This document shows, one piece after another, positions 1 through 7,456 of a DNA stretch of 64,000 bases. Each line of letters opens with the position of its first letter. The first letter of the stretch is position 1. The position numbers and the translations under genes were made by a program. Source of the stretch: Gemmatimonadota bacterium (lineage in GTDB: Bacteria; Gemmatimonadota; Gemmatimonadetes; Longimicrobiales; Gaopeijiaceae); NCBI GenBank assembly GCA_030428885.1, contig JAUIEJ010000001.1:1-64000 (forward strand). Direction: 5' to 3'. The notes under the pieces are model-generated. The model made no database searches, was not told the origin of the DNA, and worked only from the letters and a program-made list of their open reading frames with translations.

Positions 1-291
1 GGCGTCGGGACCCACGCCGTCGTGGGCGCCCGTGACCCGGATGAGGGCGGTCTCCACCTCGGGGCGGGGGGACGGGGACTCCAGCTGGGACTCCAGCGCC
101 GACAGGGCCCGGGCCTCGGCCTCGTCGTCGAGCCCGAAGGTCACGGCGACGCCGTACGAAAAGGTGGCCACCCACCCCCCGTCGTCCACGGGCGTGAGAA
201 GGGGCCGACCCGAGCCGGGTCGGCGTCCTTCGGGGCCGACGGGACGGAGGCGAGCGGCCAGGTGGTGGGCCCGAGCGGAGAGGGTGCGCAT
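1..291 (-). CDS. Partial RMD1/DUF155 (YagE-like) family protein, N-terminal part only
   Basis: The frame opens at an ATG (291-289) and stays open for 97 codons through the left edge, so only the N-terminus is visible. A basic, proline-rich leader is followed near residues 41-53 by a hydrophobic strand reading WVATFSYGVAVTFGL and then acidic residues. This resembles the opening strand of the RMD1/DUF155 domain, which typically has a YGVVV-like core. Family members are poorly characterised; the yeast relatives are mitochondrial. It lies 14 bases after the pterin dehydratase stop on the same strand, suggesting one transcript. The assignment rests on one short motif and is tentative. Confidence 0.55.
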   Translation of the reverse strand, partial: MRTLSARAHHLAARLRPVGPEGRRPGSGRPLLTPVDDGGWVATFSYGVAVTFGLDDEAEARALSALESQLESPSPRPEVETALIRVTGAHDGVGPDA

Positions 292-305
292 GGGAAGAGG
301 GTTGC

Positions 306-590
306 TCAACGATTGGAAGTGGCGAAGTCGATCTGCTCCGCCAGGGCCGTGTCCTTGTCGGTGATGCCCCCGGCATCGTGGGTCGACAGGCCGATGCGCA
401 CCCGGTCGTAGCGGACGTCGATGTCGGGATGGTGGTCGGCTTCGTCGGCCAGGGTGGCCACCCGGTTCACGAAGACGATGCTGTCGCGAAACGACGAAAA
501 AGTGTAGGTCCGGGTCAGGGTGTCGCCGTCGCGGGACCACCCGGTGCGTCCGGCGATCCAGTCGTCGATGGAGGCGTCGTTCAGCTTCAT
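306..590 (-). CDS. phhB: Pterin-4-alpha-carbinolamine dehydratase
   Basis: A 94-residue protein matching the usual ~95-110 residues of PhhB/DCoH. It dehydrates 4a-hydroxytetrahydropterin during recycling of the tetrahydropterin cofactor of aromatic amino acid hydroxylases. The diagnostic segment is visible: a region around FVNRVATLADEADHHPDI carries the paired histidines plus Pro-Asp of the active site, followed by the beta strand with VRIGLSTHDAGGIT and a final helix with D-x-x-LA. The ATG at 590 was chosen because the frame upstream is arginine-rich and unlike the family. It is transcribed leftward, with the RMD1-like gene following after a 14-base gap. Confidence 0.9.
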   Translation of the reverse strand: MKLNDASIDDWIAGRTGWSRDGDTLTRTYTFSSFRDSIVFVNRVATLADEADHHPDIDVRYDRVRIGLSTHDAGGITDKDTALAEQIDFATSNR

Positions 591-700
591 GGGGCGTCGG
601 GTCCGTTGAGAGGGACGGGTCGAACGGGCAAGAACCCCGCAGCCCTGCGTCCGATCCGTGGAGCGAGCCCCCCGCCGTCGTCGGCGACGCCCGTGAGGTG

Positions 701-728
701 TTGACACGCCTCGGCCCCCGGGTAGATT
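701..728 (+). promoter_or_regulatory. Promoter of the tRNA-Glu/tRNA-Val unit
   Basis: A perfect TTGACA (701-706), a 16-base spacer and TAGATT (723-728) lie 30 bases upstream of the first tRNA base, the spacing expected for a strong sigma70-type stable RNA promoter. Confidence 0.7.
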
Positions 729-758
729 TGGGGTCCCTCCGATTTCGGAGGTCTGGAC

Positions 759-831
759 GCCCCCATCGTCTAGTGGCCTAGGATATCGCGTTCTCAGCGC
801 GGAGACCGGGGTTCGAGTCCCCGTGGGGGTA
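759..831 (+). tRNA. tRNA-Glu (anticodon CTC)
   Basis: A 73-base cloverleaf. The acceptor stem GCCCCCA/TGGGGGT leaves an A discriminator. The anticodon stem TCGCG/CGCGG encloses the loop TTCTCAG, giving anticodon CTC (793-795). The T arm CCGGG-GTTCGAGT-CCCGT region is standard. The D-arm sequence TCGTCTAGTGGCCTAGGA is characteristic of bacterial tRNA-Glu. CCA is not encoded. Confidence 0.95.
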
Positions 832-834
832 TTG

Positions 835-870
835 GGAGCCGCGCCCGCCGCATCGGCGCGGCGCGGCTCC
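835..870 (+). other. Inter-tRNA stem-loop
   Basis: GGAGCCGCGC (835-844) pairs perfectly with GCGCGGCTCC (861-870) between the two tRNAs. There is no T-tract, so this looks like a processing or spacer hairpin in a shared precursor rather than a terminator. Confidence 0.5.
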
Positions 871-876
871 GTGTTC

Positions 877-949
877 GGTCGCTTAGCTCAGCTGGTAGAG
901 CGCTACGTTCACATCGTAGATGTCGCAGGTTCGAGTCCTGCAGCGACCA
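877..949 (+). tRNA. tRNA-Val (anticodon CAC)
   Basis: A 73-base cloverleaf. The acceptor stem is GGTCGCT/AGCGACC with an A discriminator. The D arm begins TAGCTCAGCTGGTAGAGC. The anticodon stem CTACG/CGTAG holds the loop TTCACAT, so the anticodon is CAC (910-912). The T loop is GTTCGAGT. CCA is not encoded. It follows tRNA-Glu by 45 bases, probably in the same transcript, and is closed by a strong terminator. Confidence 0.95.
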
Positions 950-971
950 CTGCCCGGTCACGGGCCCTGGA

Positions 972-1006
972 AGCGCCCCGGCGGATCGTTCGCCGGGGCG
1001 CTTTTT
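972..1006 (+). terminator. Intrinsic terminator of the tRNA unit
   Basis: A perfect 12-bp stem AGCGCCCCGGCG/CGCCGGGGCGCT with a 7-base loop is followed immediately by a run of five T. This is the clearest intrinsic terminator in the window. Confidence 0.9.
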
Positions 1007-1028
1007 CGTTTGTGGGCGATCGCCGTCC

Positions 1029-1087
1029 TTGACACGACCGGGGGTGTGCTAGAATACTAGCATCCAATTGTGTTGGTTTTCTAACAC
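1029..1087 (+). promoter_or_regulatory. Promoter and candidate BlaI-type operators of the blaI-M56 pair
   Basis: TTGACA (1029-1034) is followed by a -10 candidate TAGAAT (1050-1055, 15-base spacer) or AATACT (1053-1058, 18-base spacer). The -10 sits inside the perfect inverted repeat TGCTAG-AATA-CTAGCA (1047-1062). A second inverted repeat, GTGTT...AACAC (1070-1074 and 1083-1087), lies just before the start codon. Two dyads over a promoter directly upstream of a BlaI-family gene fit autorepression; binding itself is inferred. Confidence 0.6.
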
Positions 1088-1096
1088 CCCAGGATC

Positions 1097-1495
1097 ATGA
1101 CGACGCCCGACGCCCCCCTCAGCCACGAACTCAGTCGCCGTGAACGGCAGATCATGGACGTGATCTACCGGGAGGGGCGGGCCACGGCCGCCGAGGTCCG
1201 GGCGGGTCTGGTGGATCCGCCCAGTTACTCGGCGGTGCGGGCCCACCTGCGGACCCTCGAGGAGAAGGGGCACCTGCGCCACGAGGAAGACGGGCCCCGG
1301 TACGTGTACCACCCCGTGACGCCCCGGACCGAGGCTACCACGTCGGCGCTCCGTCGGGTGCTGCGGACGTTCTTCGACGACTCCACCGAGAAGGCCGTGG
1401 CGGCCCTCCTGGACCTGGGCGCCGGAGAGTTGGGAGACGACGAGCTGACACGGTTGTCCGCGATGATCGAACAGGCGAGGAGGGAGGGACGATGA
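1097..1495 (+). CDS. BlaI/MecI/CopY-family transcriptional repressor
   Basis: A 132-residue winged-helix protein. The N-terminal segment LSRRERQIMDVIYREGRATAAEV and the recognition region around SYSAVRAHLRTLEEKGHL are the classic BlaI/MecI fold. These repressors dimerise through the C-terminal helices, here roughly residues 70-130, and bind palindromes in promoters. The partner is usually an M56 membrane sensor-protease encoded next to it, which relieves repression by proteolysis. Exactly that arrangement occurs here: the stop overlaps the start of the M56 gene in ATGA, indicating translational coupling. In this phylum such pairs are numerous and are not necessarily linked to beta-lactams. 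Dyads in the upstream promoter are the likely binding sites. Confidence 0.92.
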   Translation: MTTPDAPLSHELSRRERQIMDVIYREGRATAAEVRAGLVDPPSYSAVRAHLRTLEEKGHLRHEEDGPRYVYHPVTPRTEATTSALRRVLRTFFDDSTEKAVAALLDLGAGELGDDELTRLSAMIEQARREGR

Positions 1496-4029
1496 CGATG
1501 CCGGAGATGGCACCCGTTCTGGACACGGCTCTGAGGGCGACGCTGCTCCTGACGGTGGCGGCGGCCACCGTTTTGGGACTGCGACACCGATCCGCCGCCC
1601 TGAGGGCGCGCGTGTGGATCCTGGCCCTGGGCGGCCTCCTGGCCCTTCCCGTCCTGCAGGCCGCGGTCCCGGCGCTGGAGCTCCCCTCGGGATGGCGGAT
1701 GCCCGCCCTCCCCACGGCTTCGCCCGCGCCGGCCCCCGCGGCGGCACCGCTGCCCGGTCCGACTCCCGATCCGGCCGTGGCCCCGGCCCCGGCCCCGACC
1801 CCCGCGCCCGCTGCGGAACCGCCCCCCCGCGTCCCGCGGGCCGTTCCGGCGGCAGTCGCGCCCTTCGACGCTCCGCCGACGTCGGTGTCGCCGTCCCGGG
1901 CCGCGGACCCGACGGTCCCGGCGCTTCCGCTGTTGTGGGTGTGGCTGATCGGCGCCGCGGTCCTCCTGGGCCGCACCGTGGTGGGGCATCTCGGTGCCGC
2001 GGTGCGCTCGGCTCGGGCGCGGACGGTGGCGGAGCCCCGGATCCGGGTCCTGGCGCACCGCGCCGCCACGGCGGTGGGGGCCCACCATCTTCCCCGTCTG
2101 GCCTGGTCCCCCGACGCGCCCGTGCCCATGACCACGGGGGTGGTCCACAACACGGTTCTGCTCCCCCTGGACGCACGGGACTGGAGCGACGATCGCCTGC
2201 TCCACGTCCTTCTGCACGAGTTGGCCCACGTGGCCCGGCGCGACACCCTCCAGGGCATCGTGGCCGACGCGGCCCGGGCCCTCCACTGGCCCAATCCCCT
2301 GGCGTGGCTCGCGGCGGCCCGCTTCCGCCAGGAGCGGGAACGGGCCTGCGACGATCGGGTGTTGGAAGCGGGCTGTCGCCCGTCGGACTACGCCGGTCAC
2401 CTCCTGGGGGTCGCCGCGGGCCTGGGCGAGGACTGGCGTCCCGCGGCGGGAGCGGTGCCCATGGCTCGGCCCAGCGAACTTCCGGGCCGCATCCGGGCGA
2501 TCCTCCACCCCGGCCTCCGCCGGGGCCGCCTCGGTCTGGGCGGCGAAACGGCGACCCTGGTGGCGGCCCTGGCCGTGGCCGGCGCCGTGGCCGCCGCCGC
2601 TCCCGCTCCGGCCGACGCATCGCCGCCCGTGCTTCCGGATCCGTCGACCCCCCTGGCCCCGCGGCTGCCGGGGGTCGCCGCCGCACCGGAGTCCCCCGAC
2701 CCCATGCCCCATCCCGCCGCCCCGAGCCTGCCCTCGGCCCTGTGCAGCTCCGACGGCGACGGCCGGCGCAGCACCAGCGTGGACTCGGATCGCCGGCGGA
2801 CCCGGATCGAGTGGGAGGTGGGGGACTGCCGCGTGGACATCGAACTGCGGGGAGACATCCTTTTCGGGGACGACGACCGCAGCATCGTCTCCATGGCCGA
2901 CGGCGCCCGTCTCGAGGTGGAGGAAGACGATGGCGGCGCAACCCGTTGGCTGCGCCTCGACGGCACCGGCGTCGGCGAGTTCACGGCCCGCTACCGGGTG
3001 GACGGCGACGACCGGCCCTTCGAACCTGAGGGGCGTCGGTGGCTGGCCGACATCCTCCCCGATCTCTTCCGCCAGACCACCCTGGACGCCGAGAACCGCG
3101 TGGATCGGCTCCTGGCCCGGGGCGGGGTGGACGGGGTCCTGGCCGAGATCGGTCGAATGACGTCGGATCACGTCATCGGGACGTACTTCGCCCTTCTCGC
3201 CTCCCGGGAGAGCCTGTCGGTGGACCAGACCCGCCGGGTGCTGGACATCGCCATGGAGCGGGTGGAATCGGACCACTACCGGTACGAGATCCTGAAGGGC
3301 GTGCTGGAGGTCCGGGGCCTCCCCGAGTCCCTGAGGGCAACGTACCTCGCCGCCACGGCCGACATCGAGTCCGATCACTACAAGGCCGAGGCCCTCACGG
3401 GCGCCCTGGCCGCGGCGGATCTGGACCCGGCGACGCTGGAGGGTGTGTTGGCCACGGCGGCGGCCGACATCGAGTCCGACCACTACCTGGCCGAGATCCT
3501 GGCGGGCCTCGTCGATGAGGCCCCCCTCTCCACGGAGGCCCGCGGCGCCTTTCTGCGGGCCCTGGAACGCGTGGAGTCGGACCACTACCGGAGCGCCATC
3601 CTCGAGGCGTTTCTCGACGCCGCACCGCTGTCGACCGACGAGGTCGCCGACGTGCTGGAACTCAGCCGCCTCGTGGAGTCGGACCACTACAAGGCCGAGC
3701 TTCTCCAGCGGGTGGCTCGGGACTACGCCCTGGACGGGCCCGCGCGAGCGGCGTTCCTCCGCTCCGCCGCCCGCATGGAGTCGGATCACTACGTGGGCCA
3801 GACCGCATTGGCCCTCATGAACCACGACGAGGTGGCCCCGGCGGAGGTGGATCTGGTCCTGGACCTGGCCGCGGGGGTGGAATCCGATCACGAGCGGGCC
3901 GAGATCCTCGTGGCCGTGGTGCGGGTCGGCGCCCTGTCCGAGGAGGCCCGTCCGCGCTTCCTGGAGCTGGCCCGGGCCATGGGGAGCCGGCACTACCGGG
4001 ATCTGGTTCTGGCGACCGTGGCCCGATAG
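1492..4029 (+). CDS. M56-family membrane metallopeptidase (BlaR1-like) with ESDHY repeat domain
   Basis: 845 residues. The N-terminal third has three likely membrane helices (near residues 8-30, 40-62 and 145-165), with a long Pro/Ala linker between the second and third. The zinc motif HELAH starts at residue 242, followed downstream by a conserved RFRQERERACDDRVL region typical of M56. Another hydrophobic helix near 350-365 precedes a Pro-rich stretch. A putative extracytoplasmic beta-rich domain (about 415-520) is followed by some 290 residues of helical repeats built on V/I-ESDHY. BlaR1 proteins carry a penicillin-binding sensor domain in this position; none is seen here, so the ligand is unknown. 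It probably senses an envelope signal and cleaves the co-encoded repressor. Confidence 0.88.
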   Translation: MTMPEMAPVLDTALRATLLLTVAAATVLGLRHRSAALRARVWILALGGLLALPVLQAAVPALELPSGWRMPALPTASPAPAPAAAPLPGPTPDPAVAPAPAPTPAPAAEPPPRVPRAVPAAVAPFDAPPTSVSPSRAADPTVPALPLLWVWLIGAAVLLGRTVVGHLGAAVRSARARTVAEPRIRVLAHRAATAVGAHHLPRLAWSPDAPVPMTTGVVHNTVLLPLDARDWSDDRLLHVLLHELAHVARRDTLQGIVADAARALHWPNPLAWLAAARFRQERERACDDRVLEAGCRPSDYAGHLLGVAAGLGEDWRPAAGAVPMARPSELPGRIRAILHPGLRRGRLGLGGETATLVAALAVAGAVAAAAPAPADASPPVLPDPSTPLAPRLPGVAAAPESPDPMPHPAAPSLPSALCSSDGDGRRSTSVDSDRRRTRIEWEVGDCRVDIELRGDILFGDDDRSIVSMADGARLEVEEDDGGATRWLRLDGTGVGEFTARYRVDGDDRPFEPEGRRWLADILPDLFRQTTLDAENRVDRLLARGGVDGVLAEIGRMTSDHVIGTYFALLASRESLSVDQTRRVLDIAMERVESDHYRYEILKGVLEVRGLPESLRATYLAATADIESDHYKAEALTGALAAADLDPATLEGVLATAAADIESDHYLAEILAGLVDEAPLSTEARGAFLRALERVESDHYRSAILEAFLDAAPLSTDEVADVLELSRLVESDHYKAELLQRVARDYALDGPARAAFLRSAARMESDHYVGQTALALMNHDEVAPAEVDLVLDLAAGVESDHERAEILVAVVRVGALSEEARPRFLELARAMGSRHYRDLVLATVAR
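3157..4026 (+). repeat. Array of about nine ESDHY-type protein repeats within the M56 gene
   Basis: In-frame repeats of about 33-37 residues recur through the 3' part of the gene. Seven carry an intact ESDH core (for example VESDHYRYEIL, IESDHYKAEAL, VESDHYKAELL). One degenerate copy opens the array (MTSDHV) and one closes it (MGSRHY). The pattern of short amphipathic helices suggests a HEAT/armadillo-like solenoid; the invariant Ser-Asp-His is not explained by solenoid packing alone. Confidence 0.8.
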
Positions 4030-4037
4030 GAGGGAGT

Positions 4038-4077
4038 TCGGGGACTCCGGACGGGTTCGCCGACCCGGAGTCCCCGA
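4038..4077. terminator. Bidirectional terminator between convergent genes
   Basis: A perfect 13-bp stem, TCGGGGACTCCGG/CCGGAGTCCCCGA, with a 14-base loop lies between the stop codons of the M56 gene and the DUF2911 gene. Confidence 0.75.
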
Positions 4078-4084
4078 GGATCCG

Positions 4085-4681
4085 TCAGTGGTTCATGCCC
4101 GCCACGTGCACGGGAATCTCCACGCGGGTGTTCTCCCACTCCAGGACGATGTGGCCCATGCCCTCGCCGTGGGACGCCCAGGCGAACGTCAGGGTCTCCA
4201 CGAAGTCGTCGGTGGCCGCAACGGACCGGGTGAAGCTCCCCACGTCCTCGGCGCGGACCTCGGCGCTGATGGGGATCCCCCACCGCTCCACGACGCCGTT
4301 CACCACGATCTCCCATTCGTCTTCGCCGGGAATCGTGTAGAGGGAGTATGAACCGGGCTCCACGGCCACGTCGCCGATGGTGGCGGCGAAGGGAATGTGG
4401 ATGGCCGTGGCCTCGTTGGCTCCGGTGCGCCAGGGCTCGCCGAAGGGCACCAGGCCGCCCATGACCGTCCGGTCGTTGGCCGAGGGCGCTCCGTAGCAGA
4501 GGGTGGCCTCGTGGTCGCCCATGGTGATGGCCACGACGCCCAGGGGGCTCGGACGCTCGGCGGCCTCGGCGGCCGTGGCTCCCCGGAGGAAGCAGGCGTC
4601 GACGTTCTGGGCCTGGAGGGCGCCGGGGAGCAGGGTGAGGGCCGCGGCGACGGCCGCGGCGAACGTGGTCTTCGAGTGCAT
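4085..4681 (-). CDS. DUF2911 domain secreted protein
   Basis: 198 residues, opening with a signal peptide (KTTFAAAVAAALTLLPGALQAQ, cleavage after AQA/AQ). The rest matches DUF2911: a GVVAITMGDHEATLCYGAP strand, the family hallmark around GEPWRTGANEATAIHI, then EPGSYSLYTIPGEDEWEIVVN and a WGIPI segment. The function of the family is unknown; it is a common periplasmic or outer-surface protein in Gemmatimonadota and Bacteroidota. It is transcribed away from bchJ, so the 178-base gap between them is a shared divergent control region. Confidence 0.88.
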   Translation of the reverse strand: MHSKTTFAAAVAAALTLLPGALQAQNVDACFLRGATAAEAAERPSPLGVVAITMGDHEATLCYGAPSANDRTVMGGLVPFGEPWRTGANEATAIHIPFAATIGDVAVEPGSYSLYTIPGEDEWEIVVNGVVERWGIPISAEVRAEDVGSFTRSVAATDDFVETLTFAWASHGEGMGHIVLEWENTRVEIPVHVAGMNH

Positions 4682-4777
4682 GGGATCCAGGGTGCTGGGG
4701 AGGTGGATGCAGAAAGGGTCTCTCGGATACCCGAGGGGGACGCGGGAGTTCGCTTCCGGTGGGCCTCGTGGGACGAG

Positions 4778-4820
4778 TGTCCAGAATGCTTGACAACGGA
4801 AGTGTCAAGAAGTATGTACG
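4778..4820 (+). promoter_or_regulatory. Promoter of the bchJ operon with PpsR/CrtJ-type operators
   Basis: A near-ideal promoter is present: TTGACA (4790-4795), 17 bases, TATGTA (4813-4818). The -35 is overlapped by TGT-N12-ACA (TGT at 4778-4780, ACA at 4793-4795), exactly the PpsR/CrtJ consensus. A second near-match, TGT-N12-ACG (4803-4820), covers the -10 with its centre 25 bases downstream. CTTGACA...TGTCAAG (4789-4809) also forms an inverted repeat. Two such sites bracketing -35 and -10 are how PpsR represses bch promoters in proteobacteria. Binding is inferred, and no ppsR gene is in the window. Confidence 0.7.
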
Positions 4821-4859
4821 GTACGACGGACCCTCCCGTCCCCTCGTCCGGGGTGAAGC

Positions 4860-5573
4860 ATGCATGTGGTGATGGACTCGGCGTCCCGTGCCTCGCGGCA
4901 CGGGGCAGTTTCCGCGACTTCGGCGGCGCCGGGCGGACGCGAAGACACGTCTCGCGTCGGACCCAACACCTTGATTCAGACCCTCGCCGTCGTCCGCGAT
5001 CGCCGCGGGCCCGGGTGGGCGCAGTACGTCTCGTCCCACGCGCGACTGCCCGATCCGCTGCCGCGGACCATGGTCGACGAGCGGGCGTTCGGAGCGCTGG
5101 TGACCCAACTCGTGTCCGAGTTCGGAGTCGACCAGGCCGAAGAGTACCTGTCCGAAGCCGGAGCCCGCACGGGGGAGTACGTCCTCCGCAACCGGATCCC
5201 CCGGCCGGTCCGCGCCGTGCTCCCCCGGCTGCCCCGCTCCCTCGCCCTCCGGGCCCTGCTCCGGGCCGTGGGCGCCCACTCCTGGACATTCGCCGGGAGC
5301 GCCGGGTTCGAGTCTCGCGTCCGCCCCGAGGGGGGCGAGTTCACCCTCACACCGTCGTTCGTCTGCGCCACGGCCGCCGCTGATCGCCCCATGGGAAGCT
5401 ACTACGCCCGGGCCATGGAGGTGCTGGTCCGAGCCCTGGTGGCCCCCCACGCACGCGTGGCCGAGCAGGCCTGCATCGCCACCGGGAGCCCGTGTTGTCG
5501 GTTCTCCATCGTGTTGGCGCCCTCCCGAACCCCGCTGGTCGAGCCCCTGGAGGCTTCATGCGCATTGTCCTGA
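4860..5573 (+). CDS. bchJ: BchJ, V4R-domain bacteriochlorophyll synthesis protein
   Basis: 237 residues. About 55 leader residues are followed by a region homologous to BchJ, including [16 protein letters not shown], a [14 protein letters not shown] stretch and a C-terminal V4R (4-vinyl reductase) domain ending in [18 protein letters not shown] with its paired cysteines. BchJ was named as the 8-vinyl reductase of (bacterio)chlorophyll synthesis; later work on BciA and related enzymes suggests it may instead bind or deliver the tetrapyrrole. The 3' end overlaps bchE by 16 bases, as bchE and bchJ are neighbours in purple bacteria. The start could also be Met5 (4872). Confidence 0.85.
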   Translation: MHVVMDSASRASRHGAVSATSAAPGGREDTSRVGPNTLIQTLAVVRDRRGPGWAQYVSSHARLPDPLPRTMVDERAFGALVTQLVSEFGVDQAEEYLSEAGARTGEYVLRNRIPRPVRAVLPRLPRSLALRALLRAVGAHSWTFAGSAGFESRVRPEGGEFTLTPSFVCATAAADRPMGSYYARAMEVLVRALVAPHARVAEQACIATGSPCCRFSIVLAPSRTPLVEPLEASCALS

Positions 5574-7456
5574 TCCACCCGAACTACCACTCCGGCGGCG
5601 CCGAGATCGCGGGGAACTGGCCCCCTGCGTGGGTGGCCTATCTGACGGGTGCCCTCAAGCAGGCCGGCTACAGCGACGTGACGTTCATCGACGCCATGAC
5701 CAACCACCTGGAGGACGACGCCCTGCGCGCCGCCCTGGCCGAGGTGGAGCGTCCCGACGTCATCGGGTGCACGTGCATCACGCCCAGCATCTACAAGGCC
5801 CAGGAGACCCTGAAGATCGCCCGGGAGATCCACCCCGACGCCGTGACGATCCTGGGCGGGACCCACGCCACCTTCATGTACGGCCAGGTGCTCACCGAGG
5901 CACCGTGGATCGACCTGATCGTCCGCGGCGAGGGCGAGGAGATCCTGGTCAACGTGGTGCAGGCCGTGGAAGCGGGTCGTCTCGAGCAGGATCGCCGGGC
6001 GATCCGCGGCATCGCGTTCCGCGACGGCGACGAGGTCGTGGCCACGCCGGCCCAGCCGCCCATCCAGGACCTGAACACCCTCGCCCCCGACTGGGGAATC
6101 CTGGAGTGGGACAAGTACATCTACATTCCCACCAACCAGCGGGTGGCGATTCCCAACTACGCCCGGGGATGTCCCTTCACCTGCTCGTTCTGCTCCCAGT
6201 GGAAGTTCTGGCGCACGTATCGCACGCGCGATCCGAAGGCCTTCGTGGACGAGATCGAGACCCTGGTGAAGGAGCACGACGTGGGCTTCTTCATCCTGGC
6301 CGACGAGGAACCCACCATCAATCGCGAGAAGTTCATCGCCCTGTGCGAGGAACTCATCGAGCGGGACCTGGGCGTGCACTGGGGCATCAACACGCGGGTG
6401 ACGGACATTCTCCGCGACGAGGACGTGCTGCCCCTCTACCGGAAGGCGGGACTGATCCACGTGTCGCTGGGCACCGAGGCTTCGGCCCAGCTCAACCTGG
6501 AGCGATTCCGGAAGGAGACCACCATCGCCCAGAACAAGAAAGCGATCCAGCTCCTGAAGCAGCACGGGATCGTGGCCGAGGCCCAGTTCATCATCGGCAT
6601 GGAGAACGAGACCGCCGAGACCATCGAGGACACCTTCCGGTGGGCCATGGACTGGGGCGCCGACATGGTGAACTGGAACATGTACACGCCCTGGCCCTTC
6701 TCCGACCTCTTCGAGGATCTGGGCGACAAAGTGGAGGTGCGGGACTACGCCCGGTACAACTTCGTCACCCCCATCATGAAGCCCGAGTCCATGACCCGGG
6801 GCGAGGTCCTGGCCGGGGTCATGAAGAACTACCGGCGGTTCTACATGCGGAAGAGCTTCCTCAGCTACCCGTGGATCAAGGACCGGTACAAGAGGAAGTA
6901 CATGATGGGCTGTCTGAAGGCCTTCCTGAAGTCGAGCTTCGAGCGGCGGTTCTACGACCTGGGCCGGGTGGGCTTCGTGGGCCAGAAGAACGTCGACTTC
7001 AAGTTCGACGCCTCGAAGGTGCTCTCGGCCGAGGAACTGGCCGACGCCGAGAAGCGCCGGCCCAAGGTGGGCAGCATGTACCACAAGAAGCCGGCCGCGA
7101 ACGGCGCGTCCAACGGCGCATCGGCGGCCGGCGTGTCGGCGTGCGGCGGAGGGCCGGCCACCGGCACCTCCCTGCCCCTGGTCAACGGCACCGGGCGCGT
7201 CGAGGCGGAGGCCAACGGCACGGGCGGGCACCGCCCCAACGGCGCCGACCTGAACCGGGTCACGGTCCAGATGGACCGCCATGCGGCTCCGGCGCCCCGC
7301 AACCGGGTGGCCGAGGCCGTGGACGAGTTCGATCCGGTGCAACTCCTGGGCGAAGACCGCATCGACGAATTCCTGGATCCCCGGGGATTCGCCCGTCAGC
7401 GCGCCCGGGCCAAGCGGCAGTCGGCGCTGCTCCACACCATGGACGACGGCGAATGA
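5558..7456 (+). CDS. bchE: BchE, oxygen-independent Mg-protoporphyrin IX monomethyl ester cyclase
   Basis: 632 residues. BchE is a B12- and [4Fe-4S]-dependent radical SAM enzyme that forms the fifth (isocyclic) ring of (bacterio)chlorophyll using water rather than O2. The N-terminus [20 protein letters not shown] is nearly invariant in BchE and separates it from other B12-radical SAM proteins. The cobalamin-binding Rossmann region spans about 1-140. The cluster motif CPFTCSFC has C205, C209 and C212, followed by [16 protein letters not shown] family block [13 protein letters not shown] lies near residue 430. The last ~120 residues are an Asn/Gly/Ala-rich extension beyond the usual length. hemN follows with an ATGA overlap. 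Confidence 0.93.
   Translation: MRIVLIHPNYHSGGAEIAGNWPPAWVAYLTGALKQAGYSDVTFIDAMTNHLEDDALRAALAEVERPDVIGCTCITPSIYKAQETLKIAREIHPDAVTILGGTHATFMYGQVLTEAPWIDLIVRGEGEEILVNVVQAVEAGRLEQDRRAIRGIAFRDGDEVVATPAQPPIQDLNTLAPDWGILEWDKYIYIPTNQRVAIPNYARGCPFTCSFCSQWKFWRTYRTRDPKAFVDEIETLVKEHDVGFFILADEEPTINREKFIALCEELIERDLGVHWGINTRVTDILRDEDVLPLYRKAGLIHVSLGTEASAQLNLERFRKETTIAQNKKAIQLLKQHGIVAEAQFIIGMENETAETIEDTFRWAMDWGADMVNWNMYTPWPFSDLFEDLGDKVEVRDYARYNFVTPIMKPESMTRGEVLAGVMKNYRRFYMRKSFLSYPWIKDRYKRKYMMGCLKAFLKSSFERRFYDLGRVGFVGQKNVDFKFDASKVLSAEELADAEKRRPKVGSMYHKKPAANGASNGASAAGVSACGGGPATGTSLPLVNGTGRVEAEANGTGGHRPNGADLNRVTVQMDRHAAPAPRNRVAEAVDEFDPVQLLGEDRIDEFLDPRGFARQRARAKRQSALLHTMDDGE

Noticed and set aside
759-949. tRNA genes as an integration site of a mobile island
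   Set aside because: No integrase, no duplicated tRNA 3' end and no change in gene style next to the tRNAs were seen.
1049-2941. A 630-codon minus-strand frame opposite the M56 gene
   Set aside because: Arg/Pro/Gly-dominated composition typical of a shadow frame; the plus strand encodes well-supported BlaI and M56 proteins.
5402-7435. A 677-codon open frame on the minus strand across bchE
   Set aside because: It is antisense to a clear BchE gene and its product is His/Leu/Val-rich with no recognisable domain; such mirror frames are expected at this GC content.
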